DNA of 64,000 nucleotides from Burkholderia pyrrocinia (GTDB lineage Bacteria; Pseudomonadota; Gammaproteobacteria; Burkholderiales; Burkholderiaceae): NCBI RefSeq assembly GCF_001028665.1, contig NZ_CP011505.1, positions 372,001 to 436,000 of the forward strand, read 5' to 3'. Shown piece by piece: positions 63,738 to 64,000 of this stretch (position 1 is its first letter; each line of letters starts with the position of its first letter). The notes under the pieces were generated by a model. It saw only the letters and a program-made list of their open reading frames with translations, ran no database searches and was not told where the DNA came from. The position numbers and the translations under genes were made by a program.

Positions 63738-64000
63738 TCACGCGCGCCCCATGATCCGGGTGCCGAGCGAGATGCCGAGTTCGGACAGCGACGCATTGGT
63801 CGCGAGCTGAAGCGTTTCCCAGCGCGACAGCGCGGCATCGAAAGCGGGGCCGTGCACGACGCCGCGCAGCGCGTCGGCGAGACCGACCGCATTCTCCGCC
63901 GCTTTCGCGACGCCGGCGGCCGTGTGCGGCCGGACGAGGCAGGCCGCGTCGCCGAGCAACACCGCGCGGCCGAACACCATGCGGTCGACCGCGAGATCCA
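63738..64000 (-). CDS. FAD-dependent monooxygenase, C-terminal part only
   Basis: The gene enters from the right edge. The visible 88 residues hold the flavin-binding GDAACLVRPHTAAGVAKAAE motif, as in aromatic-ring hydroxylases and squalene-epoxidase-type enzymes, and end in a helix. A hydroxylase of an aromatic or hydrocarbon substrate is the likely class. The N-terminus is outside the window. Confidence 0.85.
   Translation of the reverse strand, partial: DLAVDRMVFGRAVLLGDAACLVRPHTAAGVAKAAENAVGLADALRGVVHGPAFDAALSRWETLQLATNASLSELGISLGTRIMGRA

Overview
The window is about 67% GC with strong G/C third-codon bias. Its mix of genes (NCS1 permease, ben-cat aromatic catabolism, several LysR and RidA genes, Gram-negative porin, HipBA, encapsulin, R-body genes) fits a Burkholderia, most likely the Burkholderia cepacia complex and probably a secondary replicon. 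This assignment is inference from style and content; no rRNA or tRNA gene was seen.

Layout. 1-1.7 kb: a partial SnoaL-like gene, a tryptophanyl-tRNA synthetase and a 51-residue membrane protein. 2.0-4.4 kb: a decayed region with a phospholipase D C-terminal piece, a Sel1-repeat protein that looks frameshifted near its end, small membrane ORFs and a relic of hipA. 4.5-10.2 kb: an R-body (Reb) locus with four RebB-family proteins, three or four accessory ORFs, a Crp/Fnr-type regulator and an ECF sigma factor. 10.4-16.9 kb: a catabolic cluster (flavin monooxygenase, RidA, DUF1028, M20 deacylase, LysR, NCS1 permease). 17-19.3 kb: a YdeP/FdhF-type molybdopterin oxidoreductase. 19.4-27.4 kb: a stress block with a ClpG/ClpK-type stand-alone disaggregase, an encapsulin operon with a DyP peroxidase cargo, an HTH-only LysR protein, PsiE and small stress-type proteins. 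27.5-30.8 kb: NAD-dependent formate dehydrogenase divergent from a Rieske-ferredoxin reductase pair. 30.9-35.6 kb: HAD phosphatase, MFS exporter, SDR/LysR divergent pair, one orphan. 35.9-42.4 kb: catB-catA-benABCD and a RidA gene, for benzoate to catechol to muconolactone. 42.4-46.8 kb: assorted small genes and an AraC regulator. 47.2-49.9 kb: RidA, XRE-cupin regulator and metallo-beta-lactamase-fold hydrolase whose three promoters carry the same sequence box. 50-54.9 kb: AhpD-like protein, an HPr-like protein lacking the phosphorylated histidine, PhnA, spermidine-synthase-like protein, ribbon-helix-helix protein, YoaK/DUF1275, DUF2909. 55-57.2 kb: an intact hipBA module with four evenly spaced operator palindromes. 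57.4-64 kb: porin, DUF3088, sulfonate-type binding protein, glycosyltransferase-like and FkbM-like genes, and a partial FAD monooxygenase.

How it works together. The Reb locus resembles a killing-trait operon under its own sigma factor and cyclic-nucleotide-type regulator. The encapsulin operon packages a heme peroxidase, shown by the cargo-loading tail on the DyP protein, and sits beside a disaggregase and other stress genes. The benzoate genes form one operon-like run behind a promoter with an ATAC-N7-GTAT site. catC is absent from the run, so muconolactone isomerase must lie elsewhere.
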